Part shown: positions 34,776 to 43,525 of the stretch, one piece after another
Numbering within the stretch: the stretch's first letter is position 1
Layout: the number at the start of each line of letters is the position of its first letter
Origin: Martinezella multihospitum
GTDB lineage: Bacteria > Pseudomonadota > Alphaproteobacteria > Rhizobiales > Rhizobiaceae
Direction: 5' to 3'
Length of the DNA: 64,000 nucleotides
NCBI RefSeq assembly: GCF_900094585.1
Contig: NZ_FMAG01000010.1
Span: 1 to 64,000, forward strand
The notes under the pieces: model-generated
Told to the model about the DNA's origin: nothing
What the model saw: only the letters and a program-made list of their open reading frames with translations
The model's database searches: none
Made by a program: the position numbers and the translations under genes

Positions 34776-37700
34776 TTATGCACCGCCCAGCGCTGTGATC
34801 GGAATAATCCGATTCTTGGCCTTAAGGTGACGCACGATCGGTTTGAGAGAGTTGTTTCCCTTTTCGAACATCGCAGCTGCCCCGATTATCAGGAGCCGAT
34901 CCATCGCGCGAGAAATGGCGACGTTGACACGGTTGCGGCTCTTAACGTGCCCCATAGCATCCTCACTATTGTTGCGCACCACTGACAGGATCACGATCCG
35001 GTTCTCCTTTCCCTGATAAGCATCGACGGTGTCGACCTTGATCAAAGAGCGAAAATCTGAGGGCAGGTCCGACGCCACGATCATGTTTTCGATAAGCTCC
35101 GCTTGCTGCGCGTAGGTGCAGATGACGCCGATCAGTGCTTCCCCGTCTTTAAGTTCGAGTGTATTGGGCGCTTTCGCCAGAAATACCTGAGACGCGGCGA
35201 TTTTCTTCAACAGACTTATAACTTCGATCGCTTCACGACGGTTGATGAAGCTTGTGCCCACTTCGCTGTCGTTGCTTCCCTTTTTCGAAAGGCCAGTGTC
35301 AAGCCACACTACCTGTTTGTCGAACGGCGCGGGCAAATGATCGTAGATGTTCGATGGCGGCTCACGATCGGTTTCCAGATCCTCGCCAGGGTAGAATGTT
35401 TCCGACACGAGAGAGCCGATTTCCGCAGCCATCCGATACTGAGTCTTGAGTGTTCTCGCGATCGATTTACCGTAGCTTGAAGAGAAGGCGCGTTCAAAAT
35501 CACTCTTTTTGAAGTCTTCCGCTGCAAAGCCCGGTAGTTTTTTCGCCATCGCTTTGAGTGCATCGTGCTCAAAAAGCGGAGGTAATTGTCTATGGTCGCC
35601 AACCAGTAAAATCCTCTTTCCGGATTGCATCCCGACCGCCAGTTCCCCCGGCGTGCACCGTGCCGCCTCATCGATGATTACCAGATCAAAGACGCCTTTT
35701 TCCAAGCCAAGACCGTGCCGGCCAATGCCCACACAGGTGCCACAAACCAGATTTCTGCTGCGGGCCAGGAATTCTTCGAGATTTCTCGATCGAGCGCTCA
35801 GGACAGATAACCAGCTCCTCGACAGATCGAGCAGCCTAAGTAGTCGGTCCCGCGCATCGGGATCGAAAACATGGTGGCGCTTTGCAATCTCGTCGCGGAC
35901 TTCATCCAGTATTTCGAAGGGTGTCCCTTCCCGCGGAACAATTTCGTCGGCCAAGAATCTCTCAAGCGTCCGGTTCAGCGTCCCGAGACGCCTTCCCGCG
36001 GCGGCCACAACGTCTGCGTCGAGGTCAGTAGATCCTAGATCTTGTTCCGCCAGCTCTATTTGTCTGACGATGGAGCCTATCGACGCCTCAATTTCGACGG
36101 CCTCTCTGACGTAACCTCGGTCCAAACCTAGCTTTCTTGCAACGGTCGAGACGCGATCCTTTAATTCCGCCCGGAAAAGCTCCCGGTATCGGTCCTGGAC
36201 AGACTGAGAGTGATAGCGCCGCAACTGCGGGGAGATCTTGTCGTATTGCCCGACGCGAAGAAGATCCACCTCACCGCCGCGGTCGTTGAAGACTTTAAGA
36301 ACGCGTTCGGCGACTGTGTTGACGGCCTCATGAGACTGAGACAGGACCAAGACGTTACGAAGCTTTCCGTCGTTTAGTGCCCAATGCACAAATGCCGACG
36401 TAAAATATGTCTTACCCGTGCCCGGCGGTCCTTGAAGAAGCCCAACGGGTCCATTAGCCCAAAGATGACGGAACGCCTCTTCCTGCTGCGGATTAAGCCC
36501 GTACTTATCGAGTGCACCGGCAGGGATAGGTTCCGCCACCACGGCTGGCTCTATCTTTGCAACGGGATTGAAATAAGAGATGAGATTGGCGATCTGTGCC
36601 TGGCCGCGCAGGATCCTGTCTACTGCCCTTGATCTGCGCCGAAAGCTGGACCGGTTATCGGGAGATTGGATCTTCAAAACGTCGTTTGGCTGAAGGCGCC
36701 GGAACGACCTTGCGTTTCGAACGAGCACCTTCCCGTGGCCCGCCCGTGCGGTATCGAGATCTCCAATGCGCTCGCCGTTCCAAGTGACGGTGGCGAACTG
36801 CCCCGTTCGAACGTCAACGGCATCGACCGCCGGAACTTCATTACAAGTCAACAGAATCGTCCCAGGCTCGTGGGTTTCGCGCGGCAGTTCGATAAGTTTA
36901 ATTTCGGGAAGAATCTCCTCCTCGGCGAGGATCGTTTCCTCCCAAAACTTCGCAACGGGGAATACCGCCTTCGCCGCAGGGCCACCTGGCAGCGACAGAA
37001 TCGGCTTCTTTGCCGGCTCAGCTGCAACACTGCCTTCCGTTACCGCGTCAACAGGTTGCGATTGTTCCTCAGTCGATTGGAGTCGAGTGGCTACCTGCCC
37101 AAAGATTGATTCGAACCCTGCAAACCTTGTGGTCAAAGCGTGGGCTATCCGAATCTCCCCTTGGAACTGCATCACACTGTTCGACCCGGCCCAATTGGAT
37201 TCCTTCGCGCCAACGCTGTACATAGCCGCCTTGTGCGGTTTCATGTCCTTTCGATCGAAATCGATTTGCAGTTTTTGGTCGAAGCCATAGATCTCGATCT
37301 GGTTCTTCGCCTCACGAAGAACAACGTAGAACCTCCCGTTGTCCGCAAGCATTGCGCCGGGAAACTTTGGATCGCGAAACTCGACAGAGAGGTCCAGACC
37401 AACGCTCTCACTGGTACTCTTTGCGGCAGACAGCGAGTCCCTTAGCGGCTGAAGCGTCGACCAATAATCCCCTTCCTCGTTCGATTTCAGCACCCCTTCA
37501 GCAATTCTTTGCTGAAGACGAGTTTCGTGTCTGCTGTTCTGCACCCAGGCGTCAATCAGCTCGACTGCTATTTGTCCTGCTGCAAATCGGTCACGGAGTT
37601 GCAGGTCATCATTCTGATAAGGTGGACAATAGGCTGGGGATAAGCGCTCACCGTCGTCCGGTCGGGAAAAATCAAGAAGATCGATGAAAACCGGTACAGA

Positions 37701-39599
37701 TGCGCCTTCCTCGGTTTGGGACACAATGATGTTCGCTGGTTTTAGATCACCATGTGACAAGCCGGCGGCATGAAGTTCATCAACGGCGTCAAAGAGCTTC
37801 TTCAAGAAGGCGGTAATACTACCTTCGTCATGGCCGCTCCAATCGACCTCCAAAAGTTTGCTGCCGTCAACCCAGTCCTGGGCTAGGAACAACCCGTCCA
37901 TGCAAAGGCAACATTGGCGAACCCTCGGGGCCCACGGTGCTGCGAGGCCCTCGAGTCTGGCCCCGCGCGAGAAAAATGCGAGGAGGGCGAGAGCCGACGT
38001 CTTGAGGTCTCCGATGTATTGCTGGGGCCAGTTTTTGATCAGTAGCGGCCCGGATTTCAGCACACGGTACGGCGTGCGCTTGAACCACTCGTCGACATTA
38101 GCGGCATAGTCCATTAGGTCGATTTCTCGACGATACTGGGCCAACTGTTTTTCAACGTTGAACGATGGGCTCCGTGAAATGGCATCGACAAACGCGCTGC
38201 TAGCTTCAATCCCATCGTTGAAGCGCTTCGACGGGTCCCAATCGAGCGCTCGCTCGAACCAGGCCTGAAAATGTCGATATTCGGTCATTTCAGCCGTTTC
38301 CAGCAGCTTCTCTGACCAGTAGGGTACATCGTCCACAAGCTCGATACGGCGGGCCGTCAATATCCCAAATACCGCTGCGGCAGACAGGAAAACATCTTGG
38401 CGGAACGGAGACGCCACAGATCCTTGCGCCGTATCTTCCGGCGTTCGAACACCGCCGGCCAGGAGCTTGGCGCGCTTATCACCGATAGTATCTACATCAG
38501 GGAAATGCGAGGCGCCGAAGCCGGAAAGGACGACGCTGCTTCGCCTCTCATCGATCCAAATGGAATGTCGGTCGAGATCTCTGTGAGCTAGCTTTACACG
38601 ATGGAGTTCCGCAACCCTGTCCAAAAAGAGCTTTGCGATGTCTACTCGTCTGTCTGTCGGCAGCTCCGAGATGGTTCCCACGTAACGGGTAAGTCGTACC
38701 AGATCAGGATGCTTCTCGAAAACCTCCGAAAAATTCAGTCCGTACTCGCGGTCATGAGCTTGCGACCTTAGGACGAAGTTATCGAAGTAATGGGGGTTGG
38801 TTGCGCGGATATGGCCAAGCGCGGTTCGCTCCCGCTCAGCTACAGGGCGTCGAAGTTCCTCAACGGCAAAGGCCTCTGGGTCTCGGCTAAAGTCCCAGAG
38901 GCGGAGCAATCCAGTATATTTTGGATTAGCTTCGTCCTGGCAGGAAAATTCTTCATACAAGGGATGGCGGAATTCCGGGGTCCCTGTTGGAATGAATCCG
39001 TGGTATTTCGCGGGCGTCGCACCGACGTGTTTGTCGTTCGTGAAAAATCGTTGAAGCCCGAACAAGTGCTGACCGGCGGCCAGTGACGCCGAGCCCCCAA
39101 AATCTGAACGCGTTGTGAAGTAGGTCCGAAAGATGCTCTCGTTACCGATGCGCGTAAAGTCATCGATTGTGAAGCAGCGGTCCTTTTCATGTTGCTCGAG
39201 GCCGGAAAAATCGGCTTGGGGATTTGTAAATACCACAGCGCTCTCTACCGGAGGCGCTCCTGGTATCTGTTGAACATGCTTCCGGATAGTACTCGCGAGC
39301 ACTTTGGCGTTTTCCCGGATCTTTGTCGCCGCCGACTGACCAATCGGTTCACCATTTTGAAACCAAGACCCGCTGCGGCTCTCGAACTTTCCACGTCCGT
39401 GCTTGAGATCAACGATGATCAACCGGTCTGGAGTGATCAGGACAACATCGACCTCACGATCCTGGCCTCGACGCTTTTCGTTTCGTAGATAAAAATTCGC
39501 ATACCCTTTCCAACTGGGCGGGAGCTTCGAACGAAACTCATTCAAACCGATCTGCTCCGCGGGTTGCGGGCCTTTTGGGCTTAAGAAATCAATCTTCAT
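34776..39599 (-). CDS. NERD nuclease - double protein kinase-like - superfamily 1 (Upf1-like) helicase fusion
   Basis: 1,607 residues. A NERD/PD-(D/E)XK-like domain comes first (about 15-110; EVD at 49-51 and VDLKHG at 63-68). Kinase-like domain 1 has HRDLDRHSIW (339-348) but a degenerate SGFG instead of DFG. Kinase-like domain 2 has HGDLKPANII (616-625) and LLDFSR (641-646). A linker is followed by the helicase: GPPGTGKT (1057-1064), DLVIIDEAAR, GDHRQLPP, VDAYQGKENRIV and NRVNVAISRA. The COG1112-type helicase plus kinase layout recalls Mokosh type I MkoA, but there is a NERD domain and no recognisable PLD partner. Nucleic-acid targeting in phage defence is inferred. Confidence 0.88.
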   Translation of the reverse strand: MKIDFLSPKGPQPAEQIGLNEFRSKLPPSWKGYANFYLRNEKRRGQDREVDVVLITPDRLIIVDLKHGRGKFESRSGSWFQNGEPIGQSAATKIRENAKVLASTIRKHVQQIPGAPPVESAVVFTNPQADFSGLEQHEKDRCFTIDDFTRIGNESIFRTYFTTRSDFGGSASLAAGQHLFGLQRFFTNDKHVGATPAKYHGFIPTGTPEFRHPLYEEFSCQDEANPKYTGLLRLWDFSRDPEAFAVEELRRPVAERERTALGHIRATNPHYFDNFVLRSQAHDREYGLNFSEVFEKHPDLVRLTRYVGTISELPTDRRVDIAKLFLDRVAELHRVKLAHRDLDRHSIWIDERRSSVVLSGFGASHFPDVDTIGDKRAKLLAGGVRTPEDTAQGSVASPFRQDVFLSAAAVFGILTARRIELVDDVPYWSEKLLETAEMTEYRHFQAWFERALDWDPSKRFNDGIEASSAFVDAISRSPSFNVEKQLAQYRREIDLMDYAANVDEWFKRTPYRVLKSGPLLIKNWPQQYIGDLKTSALALLAFFSRGARLEGLAAPWAPRVRQCCLCMDGLFLAQDWVDGSKLLEVDWSGHDEGSITAFLKKLFDAVDELHAAGLSHGDLKPANIIVSQTEEGASVPVFIDLLDFSRPDDGERLSPAYCPPYQNDDLQLRDRFAAGQIAVELIDAWVQNSRHETRLQQRIAEGVLKSNEEGDYWSTLQPLRDSLSAAKSTSESVGLDLSVEFRDPKFPGAMLADNGRFYVVLREAKNQIEIYGFDQKLQIDFDRKDMKPHKAAMYSVGAKESNWAGSNSVMQFQGEIRIAHALTTRFAGFESIFGQVATRLQSTEEQSQPVDAVTEGSVAAEPAKKPILSLPGGPAAKAVFPVAKFWEETILAEEEILPEIKLIELPRETHEPGTILLTCNEVPAVDAVDVRTGQFATVTWNGERIGDLDTARAGHGKVLVRNARSFRRLQPNDVLKIQSPDNRSSFRRRSRAVDRILRGQAQIANLISYFNPVAKIEPAVVAEPIPAGALDKYGLNPQQEEAFRHLWANGPVGLLQGPPGTGKTYFTSAFVHWALNDGKLRNVLVLSQSHEAVNTVAERVLKVFNDRGGEVDLLRVGQYDKISPQLRRYHSQSVQDRYRELFRAELKDRVSTVARKLGLDRGYVREAVEIEASIGSIVRQIELAEQDLGSTDLDADVVAAAGRRLGTLNRTLERFLADEIVPREGTPFEILDEVRDEIAKRHHVFDPDARDRLLRLLDLSRSWLSVLSARSRNLEEFLARSRNLVCGTCVGIGRHGLGLEKGVFDLVIIDEAARCTPGELAVGMQSGKRILLVGDHRQLPPLFEHDALKAMAKKLPGFAAEDFKKSDFERAFSSSYGKSIARTLKTQYRMAAEIGSLVSETFYPGEDLETDREPPSNIYDHLPAPFDKQVVWLDTGLSKKGSNDSEVGTSFINRREAIEVISLLKKIAASQVFLAKAPNTLELKDGEALIGVICTYAQQAELIENMIVASDLPSDFRSLIKVDTVDAYQGKENRIVILSVVRNNSEDAMGHVKSRNRVNVAISRAMDRLLIIGAAAMFEKGNNSLKPIVRHLKAKNRIIPITALGGA

Positions 39600-39985
39600 C
39601 TAAATCTACCCTGCACCCGCAAATCACAACTTAGCGTTTCGTGGTAATATGATAGCTATACCGGTCGATCTTCAACAAGATTGAATGAAACGGCGACTGT
39701 TATGAACAGATCAGCCCCGGATTTTTCGAAGCGAACTGCTCATCAAAGCTCACAGCGAGCTGCGTCAGCGATAAGCCATCCCCCAAGGCCCCGACATCCT
39801 CACCGTCAACAATCGCGAGCCGCATGCGGAGCATCAATCAATGGAACAACGTCGCGCTGCGGCAAAGTAGGTCTTAGTCTCAAGTAATGGCGGCAGCCAA
39901 CGCGCTTTCGCGGTGGACAACATCTGTACATGTGAGACATGTGAGCGGATTTCATTTAATGGTTGTAAGTGCGGATGGAGTTGTA
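39600..39985. other. Divergent intergenic region between helicase operon and CBASS
   Basis: 386 bp separating two oppositely transcribed defence units. It is more AT-rich than its surroundings near 39620-39700 (GGTAATATGATAGCTATACC), where both promoters may lie. No repeat, tRNA or mobile-element end was recognised. An ORF extension of capV reaches back to 39887 but has no good ribosome binding site. Confidence 0.4.
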
Positions 39986-40927
39986 GTGGCCTACATTGTA
40001 GAAACAAAGAAACCTTATCGTATTCTCAGCCTTGATGGTGGCGGCGCCAAAGGTTTCTATACCCTTGGAGTCTTAGCCGAGATCGAAGGCCTTATCGGGT
40101 GCCGCCTCTGCGAAAAATTCGACCTGGTGTTTGGGACGAGCACCGGCGCCATAATCGCATCCATGATCGCACTCGGCATGACGGTCGATGAGATCCACGA
40201 CAACTACAAGACTTACGTCCCGGACATAATGCGACTGAAGAAGGCGGAGCAGAAATCCGCTAAACTGGCCGCGCTTTCTGAGAAGATTTTCGGAGAGGCC
40301 AAGTTTGACGACGTTAAAACCGGCGTTGGCATCGTCACCACGAAATGGGTGATTGAGCGCCCCATGATTTTTAAGGGCGACGTAAAGCAGGCCCATGGCC
40401 GCAAAGGCACGTTCAAGCCCGGCTTTGGCGTCAGGATTGGTGACGCTGTCCAAGCTTCTTGCTCCGCCTTCCCCTTCTTTTCGCCCATGACTTTGACCAC
40501 AGCAGGCGGCGATGAAGTGAAGCTGGTAGACGGTGGTTATTGCGCCAATAACCCTACCCTTTACGCCATCGCGGATGCCACTCGAGCGCTTGGATTGCCT
40601 CACGAAGACCTTCGCGTCGTCAGCGTCGGCGTCGGCGTTTATCCCAGCCCGAAACAGTCGATGTTCAGCAAGATGTATTGGGCGCGATATCTACAAAGCG
40701 TTCAGCTTCTTCAGAAGACACTGGAAATTAACACGCAGTCAATGGACCAGCTCCGCGTGATTCTTTTCAAGGACGTGCCGACCGTCCGCATATCAGATAC
40801 GTTCGAACAGCCGGAAATGGCTACCGACCTTTTCGAACACGACCTCAAGAAGCTCAACATCCTCCGTCAGCGCGGCCGTGAATCTTTTGCGAACAGCGAA
40901 GCCTTGCTGAAGGAATACCTGCTCTGA
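39986..40927 (+). CDS. capV: CBASS effector: patatin-like phospholipase CapV
   Basis: 313 residues from a GTG at 39986 with GGATGGAG 5-6 bp upstream; ATGs at 39887 and 39959 are alternatives. The patatin motifs are intact: oxyanion loop DGGGAKG (about 17-23), nucleophile elbow GTSTG with Ser52, and catalytic Asp182 in VDGGYCANNP. CapV is activated by the cyclic dinucleotide from the CD-NTase and degrades the inner membrane to kill the infected cell. The CD-NTase gene begins 10 bp downstream. No Cap2/Cap3, HORMA or TRIP13 gene is present, so this is a type I CBASS. Confidence 0.9.
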   Translation: MAYIVETKKPYRILSLDGGGAKGFYTLGVLAEIEGLIGCRLCEKFDLVFGTSTGAIIASMIALGMTVDEIHDNYKTYVPDIMRLKKAEQKSAKLAALSEKIFGEAKFDDVKTGVGIVTTKWVIERPMIFKGDVKQAHGRKGTFKPGFGVRIGDAVQASCSAFPFFSPMTLTTAGGDEVKLVDGGYCANNPTLYAIADATRALGLPHEDLRVVSVGVGVYPSPKQSMFSKMYWARYLQSVQLLQKTLEINTQSMDQLRVILFKDVPTVRISDTFEQPEMATDLFEHDLKKLNILRQRGRESFANSEALLKEYLL

Positions 40928-40937
40928 CGGACCATCC

Positions 40938-41831
40938 ATGGCAATCAGCGAAGCTCAGCTCACAACCTGGTCCTCCATCGGCGCCACCCAGCAATCTGCA
41001 GCGACCTATCAGACCATCCGTACTGTGCTCAACGACACCGAGTCGCCTTATTATGCGAAGTGGTTCAGCAATTTCTTGCAGGGCTCTTACGGCAACGACA
41101 CCAATGTCTGGCGTGACAGCGATGTTGATATCGTCATGCGCCTATCATCCGTCTACTACTCGGACACCAGCAATCTCAATCCCGTCGAAAAAGCGAATTT
41201 CGACCGGGGTTGGAGCGCAGCCGATTATTCCTTCAATCAATTCAAGCGCGAGGTCGCGGCGTGGCTCACGGCCAACTACGGTAGTGGCGTAGATGCGTCA
41301 GGCAAGGCAATCTTCGTTCCCGGAAGTGGCAATCGCCGTGATGCAGACGTATTGGCTTGCGCAGAACATCGCCTTTACTTCACGTACCCTTCCGTCGGTG
41401 ATCCGACCTATAGGGAGGGAGTTGTCTTCTGGAAGGCCGATGGCACCCAGATCGTCAACTATCCAAAGCAGCACTCCGAGAATTGCACTATCAAGCATCA
41501 GGCCACGAATAGCTGGTTCAAGCCTACCGTGCGGATCTTCAAAAACATCCGGAATAGAATGATTGATGATGGCCTGTTGGAGGAAGGCGTTGCACCGTCC
41601 TACTTCTTGGAGGGCATGCTCTGGAACGTACCCAACAATCTATTCGGGAAGAGCTACTTTAACACCCTGGTGGCCTGCTTTAACCACATGTACTTCATGG
41701 AGGATAAGTCGCAGCTTAAATGCGCAAACGACTATCATTGGCTTCTCCGCCATGAATTCCCGACGAGCTGGTCGCCGACCGACCACAACACCTTCATGGA
41801 AGCATTTAAGCAGTTCTGGAATGACTTCTAA
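40938..41831 (+). CDS. CBASS CD-NTase (cyclic oligonucleotide synthase)
   Basis: 297 residues. The nucleotidyltransferase motif is LQGSYGNDTNVWRDSDVDIV: G49-S50, then D62 and D64. A third acidic residue is at D137 in RRDADVLAC. TVRIFKNIRNRM and the EGMLWNVPNNLF helices form the C-terminal helical domain of the family. All three metal ligands are present, so it should be active on phage infection. The nucleotide product cannot be read from sequence, although CapV effectors often pair with cGAMP makers. It forms one transcription unit with capV. Confidence 0.9.
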   Translation: MAISEAQLTTWSSIGATQQSAATYQTIRTVLNDTESPYYAKWFSNFLQGSYGNDTNVWRDSDVDIVMRLSSVYYSDTSNLNPVEKANFDRGWSAADYSFNQFKREVAAWLTANYGSGVDASGKAIFVPGSGNRRDADVLACAEHRLYFTYPSVGDPTYREGVVFWKADGTQIVNYPKQHSENCTIKHQATNSWFKPTVRIFKNIRNRMIDDGLLEEGVAPSYFLEGMLWNVPNNLFGKSYFNTLVACFNHMYFMEDKSQLKCANDYHWLLRHEFPTSWSPTDHNTFMEAFKQFWNDF

Positions 41832-41929
41832 GCATAATGGCCGGTCTTTCCACCTACGTGTAATTGAAGCCCTGTTTGCTAGGTCGTCGGCTGCGGACCT
41901 GTACCCTCATCGTGAGGACGCGATTGCTC

Positions 41930-42445
41930 ATGTTCGACATTCAGACGGCGAGAGACTTCTACGCACTGCTGGTCCAAGACTTTGACGAGTTCGTCGAAGA
42001 GCCACATTCGGCGAGACGCGCGATGCATTGCGCCATCAGCGCTTACCACCTCCACGAATGGGTGTGGGGTGATTGGCTTTCCAAGGATCAGGCAGCTCGC
42101 GACGCTCTGGGGCTTACGGGCCGTAAGAAGGATCAGTTCTTGCAATGGATCGACCAGCACTGCGTGTGGTTTGTCTTCGTTCAGGATCTTGCGAACGGCA
42201 CCAAACATTTCTCCAGGGAGGCCGCCTTGGAGACCTTGCTCGTCCAGGGATATGGAGAAGGTGGCTTCGGCATGGGTCCTTTTGGAAAAGGATACCTGGT
42301 CATCGACCTGGGTGAGGATGCAGCTGAACAGAGGTGGCTTCCAGCGGCTCATTTGCTTGAAGTCGTCGTGAGATTCTGGCGAGACTTTTTCCGAAAGTAC
42401 CTACCTTCAGACAATCAGCCGGTCAGTCCGCATCACGTCGACTAA
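41930..42445 (+). CDS. Hypothetical CBASS-linked protein, helical
   Basis: 171 residues from the ATG at 41930 (MFDIQTARDFYALL); the longer frame from 41864 has an unlikely Arg-rich start. Helical, with conserved-looking HLHEWVWGDWL and FVQDLANGTKHF, a pattern seen in uncharacterised HEPN-like proteins, but no RxxxxH motif is visible. It is 98 bp after the CD-NTase on the same strand. It may be an accessory CBASS gene or an unrelated passenger. Confidence 0.65.
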   Translation: MFDIQTARDFYALLVQDFDEFVEEPHSARRAMHCAISAYHLHEWVWGDWLSKDQAARDALGLTGRKKDQFLQWIDQHCVWFVFVQDLANGTKHFSREAALETLLVQGYGEGGFGMGPFGKGYLVIDLGEDAAEQRWLPAAHLLEVVVRFWRDFFRKYLPSDNQPVSPHHVD

Positions 42446-42674
42446 GTCCAAAGTTCCGATGGTCGTCCCATGCCTAACTCGGCGCGGCCTGTAAATGGGG
42501 AAGTGGCTTTCCCGCCCGACACCTCAATTAAAACTCCGCGCTTTAATGCGTACCGAGGAGAAGATCAGGCACGAACGCGCGGGGCGGCAATCGGATTCCT
42601 ACTGCAACGATTCAAAGTTGTATTTCGCGCTTGCTTGCCATACGTTCCCCGGAGGGGATTTGTGGGGCCAAGTA

Positions 42675-43448
42675 ATGCGCACAATGATTGTGACGCTGAG
42701 CGCGACCGCGCTCATGCTAAGCGGCTGTGTTAGCGCCGAACGATCGGCCGCATCCTTCAACGAAAACCAAGGCGTCACTATTGCCGACGTTGCCGGTTCT
42801 ATTAAGTGCGCGTTCTCGGAAGCGTTGCGCCGAGAGCAGGGTAAGGATAAGCGCCTTCAACGCCTGAACGGCCGCGTCGCCGCTATCGAATTGACCCTAA
42901 AAGTAATTGATACGTCGGCATATGGTGGGAGTGTTGAGGCGAAGGCCGCAGGCCCGTTCCTCGTAACCACTTCCACAGGGGTCGGCAGCATCACCCCAAG
43001 CATCGGAGGATCTAGGACGCTCACCAACACCATTCAGACCGTTGTCAAATACAGGCTTGGGCTGGAGTATGCCACCGAAGACCATCTCTGTGAGGCCATC
43101 GCGAAGAATCAAAAGATCGACTACGGATTCTCCACTTGGCTTTCTACACTGATTGAAGGCTTGGACAGTTATGCACTCTACAAGCCCGCAGGCATCGTTG
43201 ACAGCGCCGAATACGATGGAAACTTCCAGATCGTCAGAAAAACCAACGGAGGGGTCAAGTTCGACATTGTGTTCGTCGGTGGGGACGTGACTGCTTCCGC
43301 AGACAATGACTACACACAACACATCAAGATGACAATCCAGCCGGCGTCAAACGCTGTACCCTTCCCTCATCCCGGTGATCCAGGCGTAGGCCCGAAGATC
43401 ATCATACCAAGTCGAGGTTTGGGGCCTGCGCCGATCTACATCTACTAA
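42675..43448 (+). CDS. Putative lipoprotein of unknown function
   Basis: 257 residues from the ATG at 42675. MRTMIVTLSATALMLSGCVS is a lipoprotein signal with lipobox LSGC (Cys at about 18). The mature part has a glycine/threonine-rich segment (GPFLVTTSTGVGSITPSIGG) and ends in proline-rich PHPGDPGVGPKIIIPSRGLG. The family is not recognised. It would be membrane-anchored in the periplasm. It is on the CBASS strand 229 bp downstream; whether it belongs to the island is open. Confidence 0.65.
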   Translation: MRTMIVTLSATALMLSGCVSAERSAASFNENQGVTIADVAGSIKCAFSEALRREQGKDKRLQRLNGRVAAIELTLKVIDTSAYGGSVEAKAAGPFLVTTSTGVGSITPSIGGSRTLTNTIQTVVKYRLGLEYATEDHLCEAIAKNQKIDYGFSTWLSTLIEGLDSYALYKPAGIVDSAEYDGNFQIVRKTNGGVKFDIVFVGGDVTASADNDYTQHIKMTIQPASNAVPFPHPGDPGVGPKIIIPSRGLGPAPIYIY

Positions 43449-43525
43449 CGGCTCTGCCTAACCTGACGATACCCAAGCGTTGGGACGAGGCCACCATTTC
43501 CCTCCGCAACGATGTCGTTACAGAA

